50,474 bases of DNA from an uncultured Pelagibacteraceae bacterium (GCA_902522365.1 CABYVH010000003.1:1-50474), one strand, 5' to 3'. Counted from the first letter of the stretch, positions 40,220 to 50,474 are shown. Made by a program: numbers and translations. Notes: generated by a model from the letters alone, not told the origin.

Positions 40220-41047
40220 ATGAGAAACTTATATCAAATATACTTAATATCAGACTCGACCGGCGAAACTCTGGATAGAATTTTTTTAGCTTTAAAAGCA
40301 CAATTCCCTAATTTCGAATACGAGACAAATCATTTTTCTTTTACTCGTACTGAAAGTCAAACTCTTAGTATTCTAAAACAGGCAAAAGAAGATAAAAACT
40401 CAATTATTTTATATACAATTGTTAACAGTAAATTAGCAAAATATCTTACAGAAAAATCCTATGAAAGAAATATACCTTGTTTTGGAGTTCTTGGAGACTT
40501 GATTTTAAATTTCTCCAAGGTTTTAAATCAAAAAGCTTCCCACCAGCCAAGCGGACAACATATTTTGAATGAAGAATATTACGACAGAATTGAGGCTATT
40601 CAGTTCACTATGAGCCATGATGACGGGAATCAAACAGATGATATAGAAAAATCAGATATAATTCTCCTAGGTGTTAGTAGAACAAGCAAGACACCAACAT
40701 CGATTTACCTTGCAAATAGAGGTTTTAAAACTTCAAATATCCCACTTGTAAATAAAAATTCAATACCACCTAAGGTTAAAGAAAAAAAATTCACTCCATG
40801 TGTTGTTGGTTTAGTAACAGAGGCTGAAAGATTATATGATCTAAGGAAAAATAGATTAACTTCATTGAAAGAGGATCAAAACAGTGAATACGTTAATATT
40901 GATAAAATTAAAGATGAATTAAAAAATGCTAGAAAAATATTTAAAGAAAATAACTGGCCTACTATAGACGTAACAAGGAAATCAGTTGAGGAGACAGCTG
41001 CATCAGTAATAAAAATTTATGAGATAAAAAATAAAAAAAATGCTTAA
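40220..41047 (+). CDS. Pyruvate, phosphate dikinase regulatory protein (DUF299 kinase/pyrophosphorylase)
   Basis: IYLISDSTGETLDRIFLALKAQFP, ILLGVSRTSKTPTSIYLANRGFKTSNIPLV. Confidence 0.96.
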   Translation: MRNLYQIYLISDSTGETLDRIFLALKAQFPNFEYETNHFSFTRTESQTLSILKQAKEDKNSIILYTIVNSKLAKYLTEKSYERNIPCFGVLGDLILNFSKVLNQKASHQPSGQHILNEEYYDRIEAIQFTMSHDDGNQTDDIEKSDIILLGVSRTSKTPTSIYLANRGFKTSNIPLVNKNSIPPKVKEKKFTPCVVGLVTEAERLYDLRKNRLTSLKEDQNSEYVNIDKIKDELKNARKIFKENNWPTIDVTRKSVEETAASVIKIYEIKNKKNA

Positions 41048-41624
41048 TATTATTTTAGCATCGAAAAGCAAAGTTAGAAAAGAAATTTTAGATAATAATA
41101 ATATTCCATCTTATGTTGAAGTATCAAATGTTGATGAGGACCCTATAAAAGAAAGTTTATTAAAAGAAGGAGCCTCACCAGAAATTATTTCTAAGAATCT
41201 AGCAGAATTAAAAGCAAATAAAGTAAGTCAAAAAATTAATAATGCTCTCGTATTAGGAGCAGATAGCGTCATCGATTTAACTGGAGAATTAATTTCAAAA
41301 CCAGAAAGTAGAGAAGAGGCTTTGAATATTTTAAAGAAACTCAATGGAAAAAAACATTCTTTGATAAGTTCAGTTTGTATATCTAAAAATGGATCCATGG
41401 TTTGGAACTATACCGACAAAGCTTACTTGACCATGAAGGATTTTTCTGAAAATGAATTAACTACTTATCTAAATAAAATAAGTGATGAAGCTTTATATGC
41501 TTATAATGTTTATCAAATTGAAGGAGAAGGAAGAGCCTTATTTTCAAATATTGATGGCGATGAAGATACTATAATGGGCTTACCTATCAAAAAAATAAAG
41601 GAATATCTAGAACTTCAAAAATGA
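41040..41624 (+). CDS. maf: Maf-like nucleotide pyrophosphatase
   Basis: LNIILASKSKVRKEIL, NALVLGADSVIDLTGELISKP, YQIEGEGRALF. Confidence 0.93.
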   Translation: MLNIILASKSKVRKEILDNNNIPSYVEVSNVDEDPIKESLLKEGASPEIISKNLAELKANKVSQKINNALVLGADSVIDLTGELISKPESREEALNILKKLNGKKHSLISSVCISKNGSMVWNYTDKAYLTMKDFSENELTTYLNKISDEALYAYNVYQIEGEGRALFSNIDGDEDTIMGLPIKKIKEYLELQK

Positions 41625-42619
41625 AAAAATTTCTACTGATATTAGTCTTAGGATTTTTATCCGTAAGTTTTTCGTATGCAAAATCTATATCGCATAAAAA
41701 AGAAAAGAGATTTTGTCTACCAAAAGACATATCAAATGGGTTTGGATGTGTTTGGAAAGTTGGTCACAGAACCAAAGGAAATAAACATCAAATTCAAATA
41801 GTTTCAAAAAAAGATGGTCACCCAGTTAGGGACGGAAAACAAAGTATAAGATTTGAGGTAAGGCCCGGGGAGTGTGGAGGAACTTTTGATGGTTCTAAAG
41901 TAAAAGGTGAAGGCGGATCTCAACTTAACAATGATTGTGAAAGAGATCATAAGTCGGAAAGAGCAGAATTATACTCAAAGTATTTTAAATTAGGTGAAAA
42001 GTGGTATTCATGGTCAATTTATGTGCCAAAAGGTCAAGAAAAATTTAAACCTGCGAGTTTAAAAATGGGACAGTTTCACTCAAAATTACATAAGAAATAT
42101 ATTCAACAAGCTCACTTTGAGCACAATGATGGAAAGTATACATTTAACAATGTAGTGTGTGGATCTGAATGCAAGAGCAGAAGCATTGATCCGGTTGGTA
42201 AATGGACTGACATAATTATTAATGTAAATTGGTCAGATAAAGAAGATGGATTTTATAGAGTTTGGGCAAATGGAAAATCTATTTACGATGTAAAAGGACC
42301 AACTGTTTATGAAAATAAAAATAATGCCTATTTAAAGATTGGAATATATAGAAATGCTGTAAATAGACTGTGGAGCATGGGCAGAGACGGTGGTACCACA
42401 GTTGTTTACTATGATAACATTAATACAGGAGAAACAATGGAAAGTGTTTTAGGTAAATTAAACTATCCAATTGAATTAGAGTATAAAAAAAGTGAAAAAG
42501 AATTGTTACAAGAAGAATTAGCAATACTTAAAATAAAGATTAAAGAAAATAATGATCCAGAAATTTCTAGAAAAATACATAAGTTAAAAAGAAAATTAAA
42601 AAGAATGAATTTAAATTAA
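41621..42619 (+). CDS. Secreted polysaccharide-lyase-like (heparin lyase I-type) protein
   Basis: Signal peptide; SIRFEVRPGEC, KSERAELYSKYFKLGEKWYSWSIYVPK, GKWTDIIINVNWS, GIYRNA, VVYYDNI. Confidence 0.78.
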   Translation: MKKFLLILVLGFLSVSFSYAKSISHKKEKRFCLPKDISNGFGCVWKVGHRTKGNKHQIQIVSKKDGHPVRDGKQSIRFEVRPGECGGTFDGSKVKGEGGSQLNNDCERDHKSERAELYSKYFKLGEKWYSWSIYVPKGQEKFKPASLKMGQFHSKLHKKYIQQAHFEHNDGKYTFNNVVCGSECKSRSIDPVGKWTDIIINVNWSDKEDGFYRVWANGKSIYDVKGPTVYENKNNAYLKIGIYRNAVNRLWSMGRDGGTTVVYYDNINTGETMESVLGKLNYPIELEYKKSEKELLQEELAILKIKIKENNDPEISRKIHKLKRKLKRMNLN

Positions 42620-42624
42620 AAAAA

Positions 42625-43419
42625 ATGAAAAAATTTTTAGTAATAGGTAATCCAATTGAACATTCTTTATCTCCAAAGTTACATAATTATTGGATAAAAA
42701 AAAATAATTTAGATGCAATTTATGGAAAATTGGAAACTTATATTTATGATTTGTCTGAACTATGTAAATCTATCAAAAAGGGGGATTTGGAGGGTTTAAA
42801 TGTTACTGTGCCTTTTAAGAAATCAATAATACCTCACTTAGATATTTTAAGTAGTAATGCATTAAGGACACAATCTGTAAATACTATCTCGTTAAATAAA
42901 GGTAACTTAGTTGGAGATAACACTGATATTAGCGGATTTGAATTAAGTATTAGAAAATTGAATTATGATGTTAGTGATAAGACAGTTCTGATATTAGGTG
43001 CTGGTGGGGTTGTGCCGTCAATAATTTTTTCATTGTTAAGAATGAAAGTATCAAAAATATTTTTAAGTAATAGAACCAAAAAAAAAGCTGATAATTTAAA
43101 AAATTTATTCAAAGAGATTAATGTTGTAGAATGGGGTGAACTACCAGAGTTTGATATGATAATAAATGCCACAACTTTAGGTTTAAATAAAGTAGATAAA
43201 TTTGGCATAGACTTTTCTCAGGCTGGTCAAAATAAGCTTTTTTATGATGTTATATACGCACCATTTCAAACAGAGTTTTCAGAGGCAGGAAATGCAAAGG
43301 GGAATTTAATTGAAAATGGTTTAAATATGTTTTTATTTCAGGGCCAACAAGCCTTTAATATTTGGCATAATGTTGAACCAGAAATTAACAAAGAATTAAT
43401 TGAATTTCTAAAAAACTAA
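42625..43419 (+). CDS. aroE: Shikimate dehydrogenase
   Basis: VIGNPIEHSLSPKLHNYWI, GLNVTVPFKKSI, NTISLNKGNLVGDNTDISGF. Confidence 0.96.
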   Translation: MKKFLVIGNPIEHSLSPKLHNYWIKKNNLDAIYGKLETYIYDLSELCKSIKKGDLEGLNVTVPFKKSIIPHLDILSSNALRTQSVNTISLNKGNLVGDNTDISGFELSIRKLNYDVSDKTVLILGAGGVVPSIIFSLLRMKVSKIFLSNRTKKKADNLKNLFKEINVVEWGELPEFDMIINATTLGLNKVDKFGIDFSQAGQNKLFYDVIYAPFQTEFSEAGNAKGNLIENGLNMFLFQGQQAFNIWHNVEPEINKELIEFLKN

Positions 43420-43442
43420 AATTATGAGATTTAAAATTAAAC

Positions 43443-44036
43443 ATGATTAGAGTTGGAATAATTGGCGGTATAGGTTCAGGAAAATCTTTTATTTCAAAGC
43501 TTTTTGGATATCCAGTATTTAATGCAGATGATGAAGTAAAATTTATTTATAAAAAAAATAAAAAGTGTTTCAATAAATTAAAAAAAAAATTACCAAAATT
43601 TATAAAAACGTTTCCTATTAAAAAAAATGAGATTATATCATCTATTAGTTCAAATAAAAAAAATCTTAAAATAATATCGTCTATTGTTCATCCTTTGGTA
43701 AGAAAAAAAATGAAAAAATTTATAACAATAAATAAAAAAAGTGAAATAATCATACTTGATATCCCTTTACTAATTGAAAATAGACTTAATAAAAAAAAAG
43801 ATATAATTATTTTTATCAAATCAAAAAAATCTACAGTATTAAATAGATTAAAAAAGAGACCTAACTTTGATAAAAAATTGATCAGGAAACTTAAAGAAAA
43901 TCAGGTTATCTTATCTAAAAAAAGAAAATTGGCTGACTATGTTATTAATAATAATTTTTCAGCAAATGTGATGAAAAAAAAAGTTAAACTAATTAAAAAA
44001 GAAATTTTGAATGAAAGAAATAGTTCTAGATACTGA
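43443..44036 (+). CDS. coaE: Dephospho-CoA kinase
   Basis: RVGIIGGIGSGKSFISKLF, FNADDEVKFIY, IILDIPLLIEN. Confidence 0.92.
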   Translation: MIRVGIIGGIGSGKSFISKLFGYPVFNADDEVKFIYKKNKKCFNKLKKKLPKFIKTFPIKKNEIISSISSNKKNLKIISSIVHPLVRKKMKKFITINKKSEIIILDIPLLIENRLNKKKDIIIFIKSKKSTVLNRLKKRPNFDKKLIRKLKENQVILSKKRKLADYVINNNFSANVMKKKVKLIKKEILNERNSSRY

Positions 44037-44676
44037 GACAACAGGCTTATCTGTTAAGGATGGTCATAGAATTGTAGAAATTGGTTGTATAGAGTTAGAT
44101 AATTTAATACCAACAAAAAATATATTTCATTTTTATTTAAACCCTGAAAGAAAAGTATCAGAGAAAGCATTTGAAGTTCACGGTTACTCTGATGAATTTT
44201 TAGCAAATAAACAAAAATTTTTAGAAATAGCTGATGATTTTATAGAATTTATTAAGGATAAAAAAATTATTATACATAATGCCGAATTTGATATTGGTCA
44301 TTTAAATAATGAATTATCGTTAATTGGAAAGTCAGAAATAAACAAGTCAAATGTTATTGATACATTAGAATTAGCTAGGAATAAATTTCCAGGATCAGGA
44401 ATAAGTTTAGATGCTTTGTGTAAAAGATTTAGAATTGACAACTCTAAAAGAGAAAAACATACGGCATTGATAGATTGCGAATTACTTGCCAAAGTTTATA
44501 TAAATTTAATAGACCAAAAGGAGCCCACTCTTGATTTAGTTGAAAACAATGAAACTAAGATTATTTCTAATCGAGATGGATTTGATTATTATAAAAAAAT
44601 AATCCTTCCTACTGAAGAAGAGTTATCTAATCATAAAGAATTTTTGAAAAAAAATTTAAAAAAAAATTACTTCTAA
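44011..44676 (+). CDS. dnaQ: DNA polymerase III epsilon subunit (proofreading exonuclease)
   Basis: EIVLDTETTGLSVKDGHRIVEIGCIEL, IIHNAEFDIGHLNNEL, KREKHTALIDCELLAKVY. Confidence 0.96.
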   Translation: MKEIVLDTETTGLSVKDGHRIVEIGCIELDNLIPTKNIFHFYLNPERKVSEKAFEVHGYSDEFLANKQKFLEIADDFIEFIKDKKIIIHNAEFDIGHLNNELSLIGKSEINKSNVIDTLELARNKFPGSGISLDALCKRFRIDNSKREKHTALIDCELLAKVYINLIDQKEPTLDLVENNETKIISNRDGFDYYKKIILPTEEELSNHKEFLKKNLKKNYF

Positions 44677-45095
44677 TTTAATCTGGCTTTATATAATTCT
44701 TCGAAATCAATTTTCTTTCCAAATTTTAAATTGGGTAGACCAGAATTTCTAAGAATAGTTAAAAACTTTTGCTCTAGTTCAGGATAAATTTTTGTTTGTA
44801 AATCACATAATACTATTTTTTCAAGTTCATCTTTTTTAATTTTTAAGTCTAATATGTCAATAACAGTTGCATATTTTATTTGAAAAAAACCTGTTTCTTT
44901 TTTTTTATTAGGATTTGCATAACTTAAAGTTGTAGCAACCTCTATCATCTTTTTTTTAAGCGGTTTTGAATTTATATCAACTTTCACTTGAAACTCTGGG
45001 ATTGTATTTCTTATTGTAAGTAGGCTTTCTGGACTAGGTATTTCAATTGATAAATCCTGAATATAGCTTACAATAATTTTGTATTTATTTTCCAT
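44673..45095 (-). CDS. secB: Protein-export chaperone SecB
   Basis: IVSYIQDLSIEIPSPES, alphaproteobacterial dnaQ-secB-fxsA neighbourhood. Confidence 0.85.
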   Translation of the reverse strand: MENKYKIIVSYIQDLSIEIPSPESLLTIRNTIPEFQVKVDINSKPLKKKMIEVATTLSYANPNKKKETGFFQIKYATVIDILDLKIKKDELEKIVLCDLQTKIYPELEQKFLTILRNSGLPNLKFGKKIDFEELYKARLN

Positions 45096-45513
45096 CTTTA
45101 TCCTCTATATCTTCATACTCTCCTTCTATATAATTTTTTTCTTTAATATTACTTTTCTTTTTTGAGTAATTTTTTTTTGAATATTTACTAAGAATTATTT
45201 TTCTTGTAATTGGGAAAACTAATAGAATACCAATTATGTCAGTTGCAAACCCTGGTAATATTAATAGCAAAGCGGCAAATGCAATTGCCGCTCCGGAAAC
45301 TATCTCATAAAGTGGTAATTCATTTTTAACCAATTGAGACACTCCTGAACGCAATGTATTAAAGCCTTCATATCTTGCATACCAAATACCAACAACTGCA
45401 GTTGTTAGTATTAATAAAATGGTATTTAATGCCCCTATTTCTGATCCAACCTTAATAAATAAGTAGATTTCAATAAGAGGTATCCCTAAAATGAGAATTA
45501 TTGCTGTGTTCAT
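45085..45513 (-). CDS. fxsA: FxsA family membrane protein
   Basis: IPLIEIYLFIKVGSEIGALNTILLILTTAVVGIWYARYEG, LLILPGFATDIIGILL. Confidence 0.9.
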   Translation of the reverse strand: MNTAIILILGIPLIEIYLFIKVGSEIGALNTILLILTTAVVGIWYARYEGFNTLRSGVSQLVKNELPLYEIVSGAAIAFAALLLILPGFATDIIGILLVFPITRKIILSKYSKKNYSKKKSNIKEKNYIEGEYEDIEDKDGK

Positions 45514-45571
45514 TTGTCTATAATGTAAATTGCAGGTTGAAATTAATCAACATAGTAAATATTATTAGTAT

Positions 45572-46162
45572 ATGAGTTACAGCTTTGAGTACATCGATAT
45601 AATACTATTAGCAATGATAGCGGGTTTTATTTTCCTAAGATTAAGGGGAATTTTAGGCAAAAAAACAGGTTTTGAAGAAAATATTAATTCAAGTTTCCCT
45701 CATGAAGAAGTTCCAGAAACAAAAACTTCTCCTATTTTAAATGCTGATACTTTTGATGATGCAGCAAAGAAAGATTTTTTAAATGGTGCTAAAATTGCTT
45801 ACGAAAGTATCATTACTAGTTTTTCTAAAGGAGATCTAAAATCAATAAAAAATCTACTAGCAAAAAATGTATATGATCAATTTGATGAAGCTATCAAAGA
45901 TAAAAAAGCAAGAAACGTAACTTCCGATACTACGTTTATTGGTATTAATTCGGCAGAGATCAAAGAGCATAATCAAAATAAAAATATGCTTGAAGTAACC
46001 GTTGAATTTGTAAGTGAAATAATATCCTGTATTAAAGATAAAGATAATAAAGTTCTATCAGGTGATGCTCAAAAAGTTAAAAAAGTTCTAGATACTTGGA
46101 AATTTACAAAAGATAGTACTTCAAAAAATCCTAACTGGCTAATAGTAGACACCCAGGCTTAG
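45572..46162 (+). CDS. Tim44-like domain protein
   Basis: N-terminal TM helix, FLNGAKIAYESIITSFSKGDLKSIKNLLAKNVYDQFDEAI, WKFTKDSTSKNPNWLI. Confidence 0.9.
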   Translation: MSYSFEYIDIILLAMIAGFIFLRLRGILGKKTGFEENINSSFPHEEVPETKTSPILNADTFDDAAKKDFLNGAKIAYESIITSFSKGDLKSIKNLLAKNVYDQFDEAIKDKKARNVTSDTTFIGINSAEIKEHNQNKNMLEVTVEFVSEIISCIKDKDNKVLSGDAQKVKKVLDTWKFTKDSTSKNPNWLIVDTQA

Positions 46163-46579
46163 TTGACCAAAAAAATATCAGACAAAGATAAAAAGGACTG
46201 GCAAGACTTTTTAAATAGTACTGACAAATTAGAAAATAAAGATCAAAAAATTTCTTCAACACCTAAAAGATATATTGAAAGATCTATTGATTTACATGGT
46301 TATACCTTAGAGGAAGCAAATCAAAAGATGACTTCCTATATAGAGGAATGTTTTTTTAATGGAGTTAATAAAATTAATGTCATCACAGGAAAGGGGCTAA
46401 GATCAAAGAATTTAAATGACCCATATCAATCAAGTAATTTGAGTATATTAAAACACTCAGTACCTAATTTTATTAAAGGTAGTGGTCATCTAATGAATAA
46501 AATTATAAGTATTGACTTTGAGGCTGTTGAAAATCCATCCGTTGGAAATTTTGATATTTTTTTAAGAAAAAAAAAATAA
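46163..46579 (+). CDS. Smr/MutS2-type domain protein
   Basis: RSIDLHGYTLEEANQKM, INVITGKGLRS, TTG start directly following the Tim44-like stop. Confidence 0.88.
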   Translation: MTKKISDKDKKDWQDFLNSTDKLENKDQKISSTPKRYIERSIDLHGYTLEEANQKMTSYIEECFFNGVNKINVITGKGLRSKNLNDPYQSSNLSILKHSVPNFIKGSGHLMNKIISIDFEAVENPSVGNFDIFLRKKK

Positions 46580-46582
46580 AAA

Positions 46583-47953
46583 TTATAAAATAAATTTTGA
46601 AAGATCTGCGTCTTTTACAAGTTCACCGATATTTTTCTTAATATAATCTGAGTCTATACTGATTTTTTCACCAGCTCTATCTGTTGCTGTAAAACTAATT
46701 TCATCTAAAACTCTTTCGATTATAGTATGTAATCTTCTAGCGCCAATATTTTCAACTGTTGTATTTACTTCGCTTGCAATTGTTGCAATCGTATCAATTC
46801 CATCTTCAGTAAATTCTAAATCAACGTTTTCAGTTTTAAGTAAAGCTTTGTATTGTTTTATTAAACTATTGTCAGGCTCTTTTAAAATACGCTTAAAATC
46901 CTCACTATTCAACGCATCTAATTCAACTCTTATTGGTAATCTTCCTTGAAGTTCAGGTAAAAGATCGGATGGCTTTGCTAATTGGAATGCTCCTGAAGCT
47001 ATAAATAATATGTGATCTGTTTTTATTGGACCATATTTAGTGCTTACTGTTGTTCCTTCAATTAACGGCAGCAAATCTCTTTGAACACCTTCTCTTGAAA
47101 CGTCTCCACCAACTCTATCAGTTCTTGCTGAAATTTTATCTATTTCATCTAAAAATACGATACCATTGTTTTCAGTTGTATTTTTTGCTGATTTAATAAT
47201 TTTGTCTTGTTCGATTAATTTATCGGCCTCTTCGTTAAGTAATATTTCATGAGACTCTTTTACTGACATTTTTTTCTTCTTAGCTTTTTGGCCCATAGAT
47301 TTTCCAAGCATATCCGAGATATTAATCATGCCAACATTTGCACCAGGCATTCCAGGAATTTCAAATGATGGCATTCCACTATTACTTTCTGTAACAGCTA
47401 CCTCGATCTCATTATCATCTAGATCACCATCCCTTAACCTTTTTCTAAAACTTTCTCTTGTTGCAACACTTGCTTTATTACCAACTATTGCATCTAGAAC
47501 TCTATCCTCTGCTAGTTTTTGTGCTTTTGAATGGACTTCTTTTCTTTTTTTCACTTTTTCCATTGCAATAGCAATTTCTAAAAGATCTCTTATTATTTGT
47601 TCAACATCTCTACCTACATAACCTACTTCGGTAAATCTTGTTGCCTCAACTTTTACAAATGGTGCTTCAGCTAATTTTGATAATCTTCTAGATATTTCTG
47701 TTTTACCAACACCCGTTGGCCCCATCATTAAAATGTTTTTTGGAAGAACTTCATCTTTCATATCACCTTCTAAAGCTTGTCTTCTCCATCTATTTCTTAA
47801 TGCTATTGCAACTGCTCTTTTTGCATTATTTTGACCAACGACAAATCTATCTAATTCAGAAACTATTTCTCTTGGAGATAATGAGTTTTGAATATTATTT
47901 TTTTCTTTCTTAACTTTTGCGTTTGGTAATGTAGTAACGTTTGATTTTTCCAT
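46583..47953 (-). CDS. hslU: ATP-dependent protease ATPase subunit HslU
   Basis: [51 protein letters not shown]. Confidence 0.98.
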   Translation of the reverse strand: MEKSNVTTLPNAKVKKEKNNIQNSLSPREIVSELDRFVVGQNNAKRAVAIALRNRWRRQALEGDMKDEVLPKNILMMGPTGVGKTEISRRLSKLAEAPFVKVEATRFTEVGYVGRDVEQIIRDLLEIAIAMEKVKKRKEVHSKAQKLAEDRVLDAIVGNKASVATRESFRKRLRDGDLDDNEIEVAVTESNSGMPSFEIPGMPGANVGMINISDMLGKSMGQKAKKKKMSVKESHEILLNEEADKLIEQDKIIKSAKNTTENNGIVFLDEIDKISARTDRVGGDVSREGVQRDLLPLIEGTTVSTKYGPIKTDHILFIASGAFQLAKPSDLLPELQGRLPIRVELDALNSEDFKRILKEPDNSLIKQYKALLKTENVDLEFTEDGIDTIATIASEVNTTVENIGARRLHTIIERVLDEISFTATDRAGEKISIDSDYIKKNIGELVKDADLSKFIL

Positions 47954-47954
47954 C

Positions 47955-48470
47955 TTAAATTTTCTCTATGTTGCAATTATCATTAGTGAAAACACATATT
48001 TCAGATGCAACTTTAATTGCCTTTTTTGCTACCTCTTCTGCAGATAAATCTGTATCCATTAATACTTTTGCTGAAGCTAGTGCATAATTTCCACCAGATC
48101 CTATTCCAATAACATCACCTTCAGGTTCTAAAACATCACCAGTTCCTGAAATAATAAAACTATTTTCCTTATCACCAACTGCCATTAAAGCCTCTAATCT
48201 TCTTAAATATTTATCTGTTCGCCAATCTTTAGCTAATTCAACAGCTGCTCTCGCTAGATTTCCAGCATGTTTTTCTAGTTTAGACTCTAGTCTTTCAAAT
48301 AATGTTAAGGCATCTGCTGTAGATCCGGCAAAACCTGCGATCACATTTCTTTTCTCAATCTTACGAACTTTATTTGCAGTTTTCTTAATTACTGTATTTC
48401 CCATACTAACTTGGCCATCTCCAGCAACTACTACTTCATTATTTTTTCTTACTAATACTATTGTTGTCAT
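47955..48470 (-). CDS. hslV: ATP-dependent protease subunit HslV
   Basis: [43 protein letters not shown]. Confidence 0.97.
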   Translation of the reverse strand: MTTIVLVRKNNEVVVAGDGQVSMGNTVIKKTANKVRKIEKRNVIAGFAGSTADALTLFERLESKLEKHAGNLARAAVELAKDWRTDKYLRRLEALMAVGDKENSFIISGTGDVLEPEGDVIGIGSGGNYALASAKVLMDTDLSAEEVAKKAIKVASEICVFTNDNCNIEKI

Positions 48471-48561
48471 GGATTATAGATGGATACTAAATCTTATAGT
48501 TCAAGACCAAGCCTAGAATTATTGCCATAATTGAATAATAGATATATACCTTTTTCAAACT

Positions 48562-49152
48562 ATGAAACGTAAAGCCAAAATAAGTAGAAAAACAAAAGAG
48601 ACAAACATCAGTGTTGATTTAAACATTGATGGTAAGGGTAAGTACAAAGTTGACACAGGCATAGGATTTTTAGATCATATGCTTGAGCAATTATCAAAAC
48701 ACTCTTCAATGGATATGAATATTAAAGCAAAAGGTGATACGCATATTGATCTTCACCACACAACTGAAGATACAGGAATTGCAATTGGTGAATGTTTAAA
48801 AAAAGCATCTAAAAAATTTGTTGGTATAAAAAGATATGCGCATGCAATGATACCAATGGATGAAACATTAACTAGAGTTGCAATTGATGTATCAAACAGA
48901 CCTTATTTAATTTGGAAAGTAAAATTGAAAGTAGAAAAATTAGGCGAGATGGATACAGAATTATTTAAAGAATGGTTCCAAGCTTTTTCACAAGCTGCAG
49001 GAATTACTTTACACATTGAAAATATTTACGGCGATAACAGCCACCACATAATCGAATCTTGTTTTAAAGGATTAGCTAGATCATTAAGAGCTGCTTTAGA
49101 AATGGATCCAAGAAATAAAACTACAATACCTTCTACAAAAGGTTCTTTATAA
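48562..49152 (+). CDS. hisB: Imidazoleglycerol-phosphate dehydratase
   Basis: [55 protein letters not shown]. Confidence 0.97.
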   Translation: MKRKAKISRKTKETNISVDLNIDGKGKYKVDTGIGFLDHMLEQLSKHSSMDMNIKAKGDTHIDLHHTTEDTGIAIGECLKKASKKFVGIKRYAHAMIPMDETLTRVAIDVSNRPYLIWKVKLKVEKLGEMDTELFKEWFQAFSQAAGITLHIENIYGDNSHHIIESCFKGLARSLRAALEMDPRNKTTIPSTKGSL

Positions 49153-49157
49153 ATTTA

Positions 49158-49784
49158 ATGAATGTCACAATTGTTGACTACAATTCAGGCAATATAAGTT
49201 CTGTAATTAATTCGTTTAAAGAAGTTGCAAAAGATAAAGTAAACATTGAAGTAACGTCAGATCTTTCAACCATAAAAACTAGCGATAAAATTGTATTACC
49301 TGGGCAAGGATCTTTTAAAAGCTGTATTGATGGACTTATGAGTATTGACGGCTTGATAGATACTCTTAATGAATTCGCATTGGAAAGCAAAAAACCACTT
49401 CTTGGAATTTGTGTTGGACTTCAAATGTTTGCAGACATCGGTTATGAGGAAGTTGAGACTAAAGGTTTAGGTTGGATTTCAGGTAAAGTTTCTAAAATTG
49501 ATAACCAAGGCGGTAAATTTAAGCTCCCACACATTGGTTGGAATGAAATTAATATTAAAAAAGAAAGTAAGATTTTTAAAGGTATAGAAAATAATTCTCA
49601 CATGTACTTTGTTCACAGTTATGAGTTTGTACCCAAAGATAAATCTGTTATTTCAGCAACAACTGATTACTCATCAAATGTAGTTTGTGCTGCGGAAAAG
49701 GAAAATATCATTGGTACTCAATTTCACCCTGAAAAGAGTGATAAAATAGGACTAAAAATAATAGATAATTTTATAAATTTATAA
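49158..49784 (+). CDS. hisH: Imidazole glycerol phosphate synthase glutaminase subunit
   Basis: VTIVDYNSGNISSV, LPGQGSFKSC, LGICVGLQMFAD, GTQFHPEKS. Confidence 0.97.
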   Translation: MNVTIVDYNSGNISSVINSFKEVAKDKVNIEVTSDLSTIKTSDKIVLPGQGSFKSCIDGLMSIDGLIDTLNEFALESKKPLLGICVGLQMFADIGYEEVETKGLGWISGKVSKIDNQGGKFKLPHIGWNEINIKKESKIFKGIENNSHMYFVHSYEFVPKDKSVISATTDYSSNVVCAAEKENIIGTQFHPEKSDKIGLKIIDNFINL

Positions 49785-49789
49785 AATAT

Positions 49790-49818
49790 TTATTGGAGGG
49801 TAGCGACCCCTCCAATAA
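49790..49818. terminator. Strong intrinsic hairpin after hisH
   Basis: TTATTGGAGGG-TAGCGAC-CCCTCCAATAA perfect 11-bp stem between convergent genes. Confidence 0.88.
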
Positions 49819-49823
49819 TTTAC

Positions 49824-50474
49824 TTAGTTCACTCTTCTTCCAGATTGAAAATTGAATGGTGGATATGAACCATGTTGTTTTTTATGGAGTTCAAGATGTT
49901 CCCACTCGCAATCAAACCTTTGTTCATCAGAAGCATCATCCATATTGGAATACTCTACTACATCAAAAGGAATTTCTTTTATTCCTTGGTCTAAATGTGA
50001 TTGGGTAATACCTTTTTCTTTTAATCTTCTTTGAAGATTATTGGTTTCTCCTATATTTTGAACATTACCTCTATAAGATATTTTATAGATAGCCTTTATC
50101 TTTGGTACTTTATTGAAGTCAGTAACTGTGTCCTCAAAATTTGCGCCAATAGGAATATAATTAAATCCTGTTTGATCACATTCTTTGATTTCTATTCTTG
50201 TATTACTGAAACGACCCTCAATAATCTTTTTTAGTCTTGGTATCTGTCTATATAATGTCGTTACACCTGAAATAGACTTTCCATCACTTTTTTCACCGTG
50301 GTTGATTAGATAATCAAACTTTGTCCTTTTATCTTTCTCAATCACTAATGGCCTGATGTACAATCTATTTATATGACCTTTATCCAAAGATTTAACAAAT
50401 GAGAAACGAACATGTGTTTTATCATACAAATCCATCTTTTTGACAGCACTTACAGTTACATGAATGTTTGTATT
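49824..50474 (-). CDS. GIY-YIG-like nuclease-domain protein, possibly extending past the window
   Basis: AIYKISYRGNVQNIGETNNLQRRLKEKG resembles a GIY-YIG core; frame stays open upstream of ATG 50435 (NTNIHVTVSAVKK-MDLYDKT...). Confidence 0.65.
   Translation of the reverse strand, partial: NTNIHVTVSAVKKMDLYDKTHVRFSFVKSLDKGHINRLYIRPLVIEKDKRTKFDYLINHGEKSDGKSISGVTTLYRQIPRLKKIIEGRFSNTRIEIKECDQTGFNYIPIGANFEDTVTDFNKVPKIKAIYKISYRGNVQNIGETNNLQRRLKEKGITQSHLDQGIKEIPFDVVEYSNMDDASDEQRFDCEWEHLELHKKQHGSYPPFNFQSGRRVN

Noticed and set aside
47328-47621. 97-aa plus-strand ORF inside hslU
   Set aside because: Antisense to a clear hslU coding sequence with no domain evidence.
1-50474. CRISPR arrays, tRNA/rRNA genes, IS elements or prophage modules
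   Set aside because: None recognised by eye: no regularly spaced direct repeats, no GTTCGAATC-type T-arm in tRNA context, no transposase, integrase or phage structural genes. A tRNAscan/Infernal run would be needed to be certain.

Overview
This is a low-GC chromosomal window with tightly packed genes and short spacers. It looks like a Pelagibacterales (SAR11)-type alphaproteobacterium; that assignment is inferred from composition, protein character and gene order, not from a search. The window spans the probable chromosomal origin. Genes for hemE and the PPDK-regulator (RP001-like) diverge from an AT-rich 283-bp spacer at about 39937-40219. rho, hemG, hemH and hemE lie on the left; maf, aroE, coaE, dnaQ, secB, hslVU and hisBH lie on the right; parAB, rsmG, mnmG, mnmE and two parS-like sites lie about 10 kb to the left. 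Most of the window is core housekeeping: trpS, murJ, maeB, rsmI, rdgB, grpE-dnaK-dnaJ, dapB, nth, leuS, lptE, holA and others. Points worth a second look: (1) murJ is split by a 10-nt homopolymer, and a Bax-like gene has its N-terminus out of frame at an 8-nt A tract; (2) an unlisted 35-aa ArfA-like ribosome-rescue ORF is coupled by TAATG to an atypical winged-helix regulator; (3) an unlisted 33-aa membrane microprotein follows dnaJ; (4) a strong HemG-type protoporphyrinogen oxidase sits in the origin-proximal hem cluster; (5) a divergent ThiE-like gene and yggS share a palindromic ATGCAT start; (6) sulfotransferase/GT41 and polysaccharide-lyase-like genes are inserted in the conserved origin neighbourhood; (7) a GIY-YIG-like gene lies where the his cluster would be expected to continue. 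I saw no CRISPR array, tRNA, rRNA or recognisable IS element.
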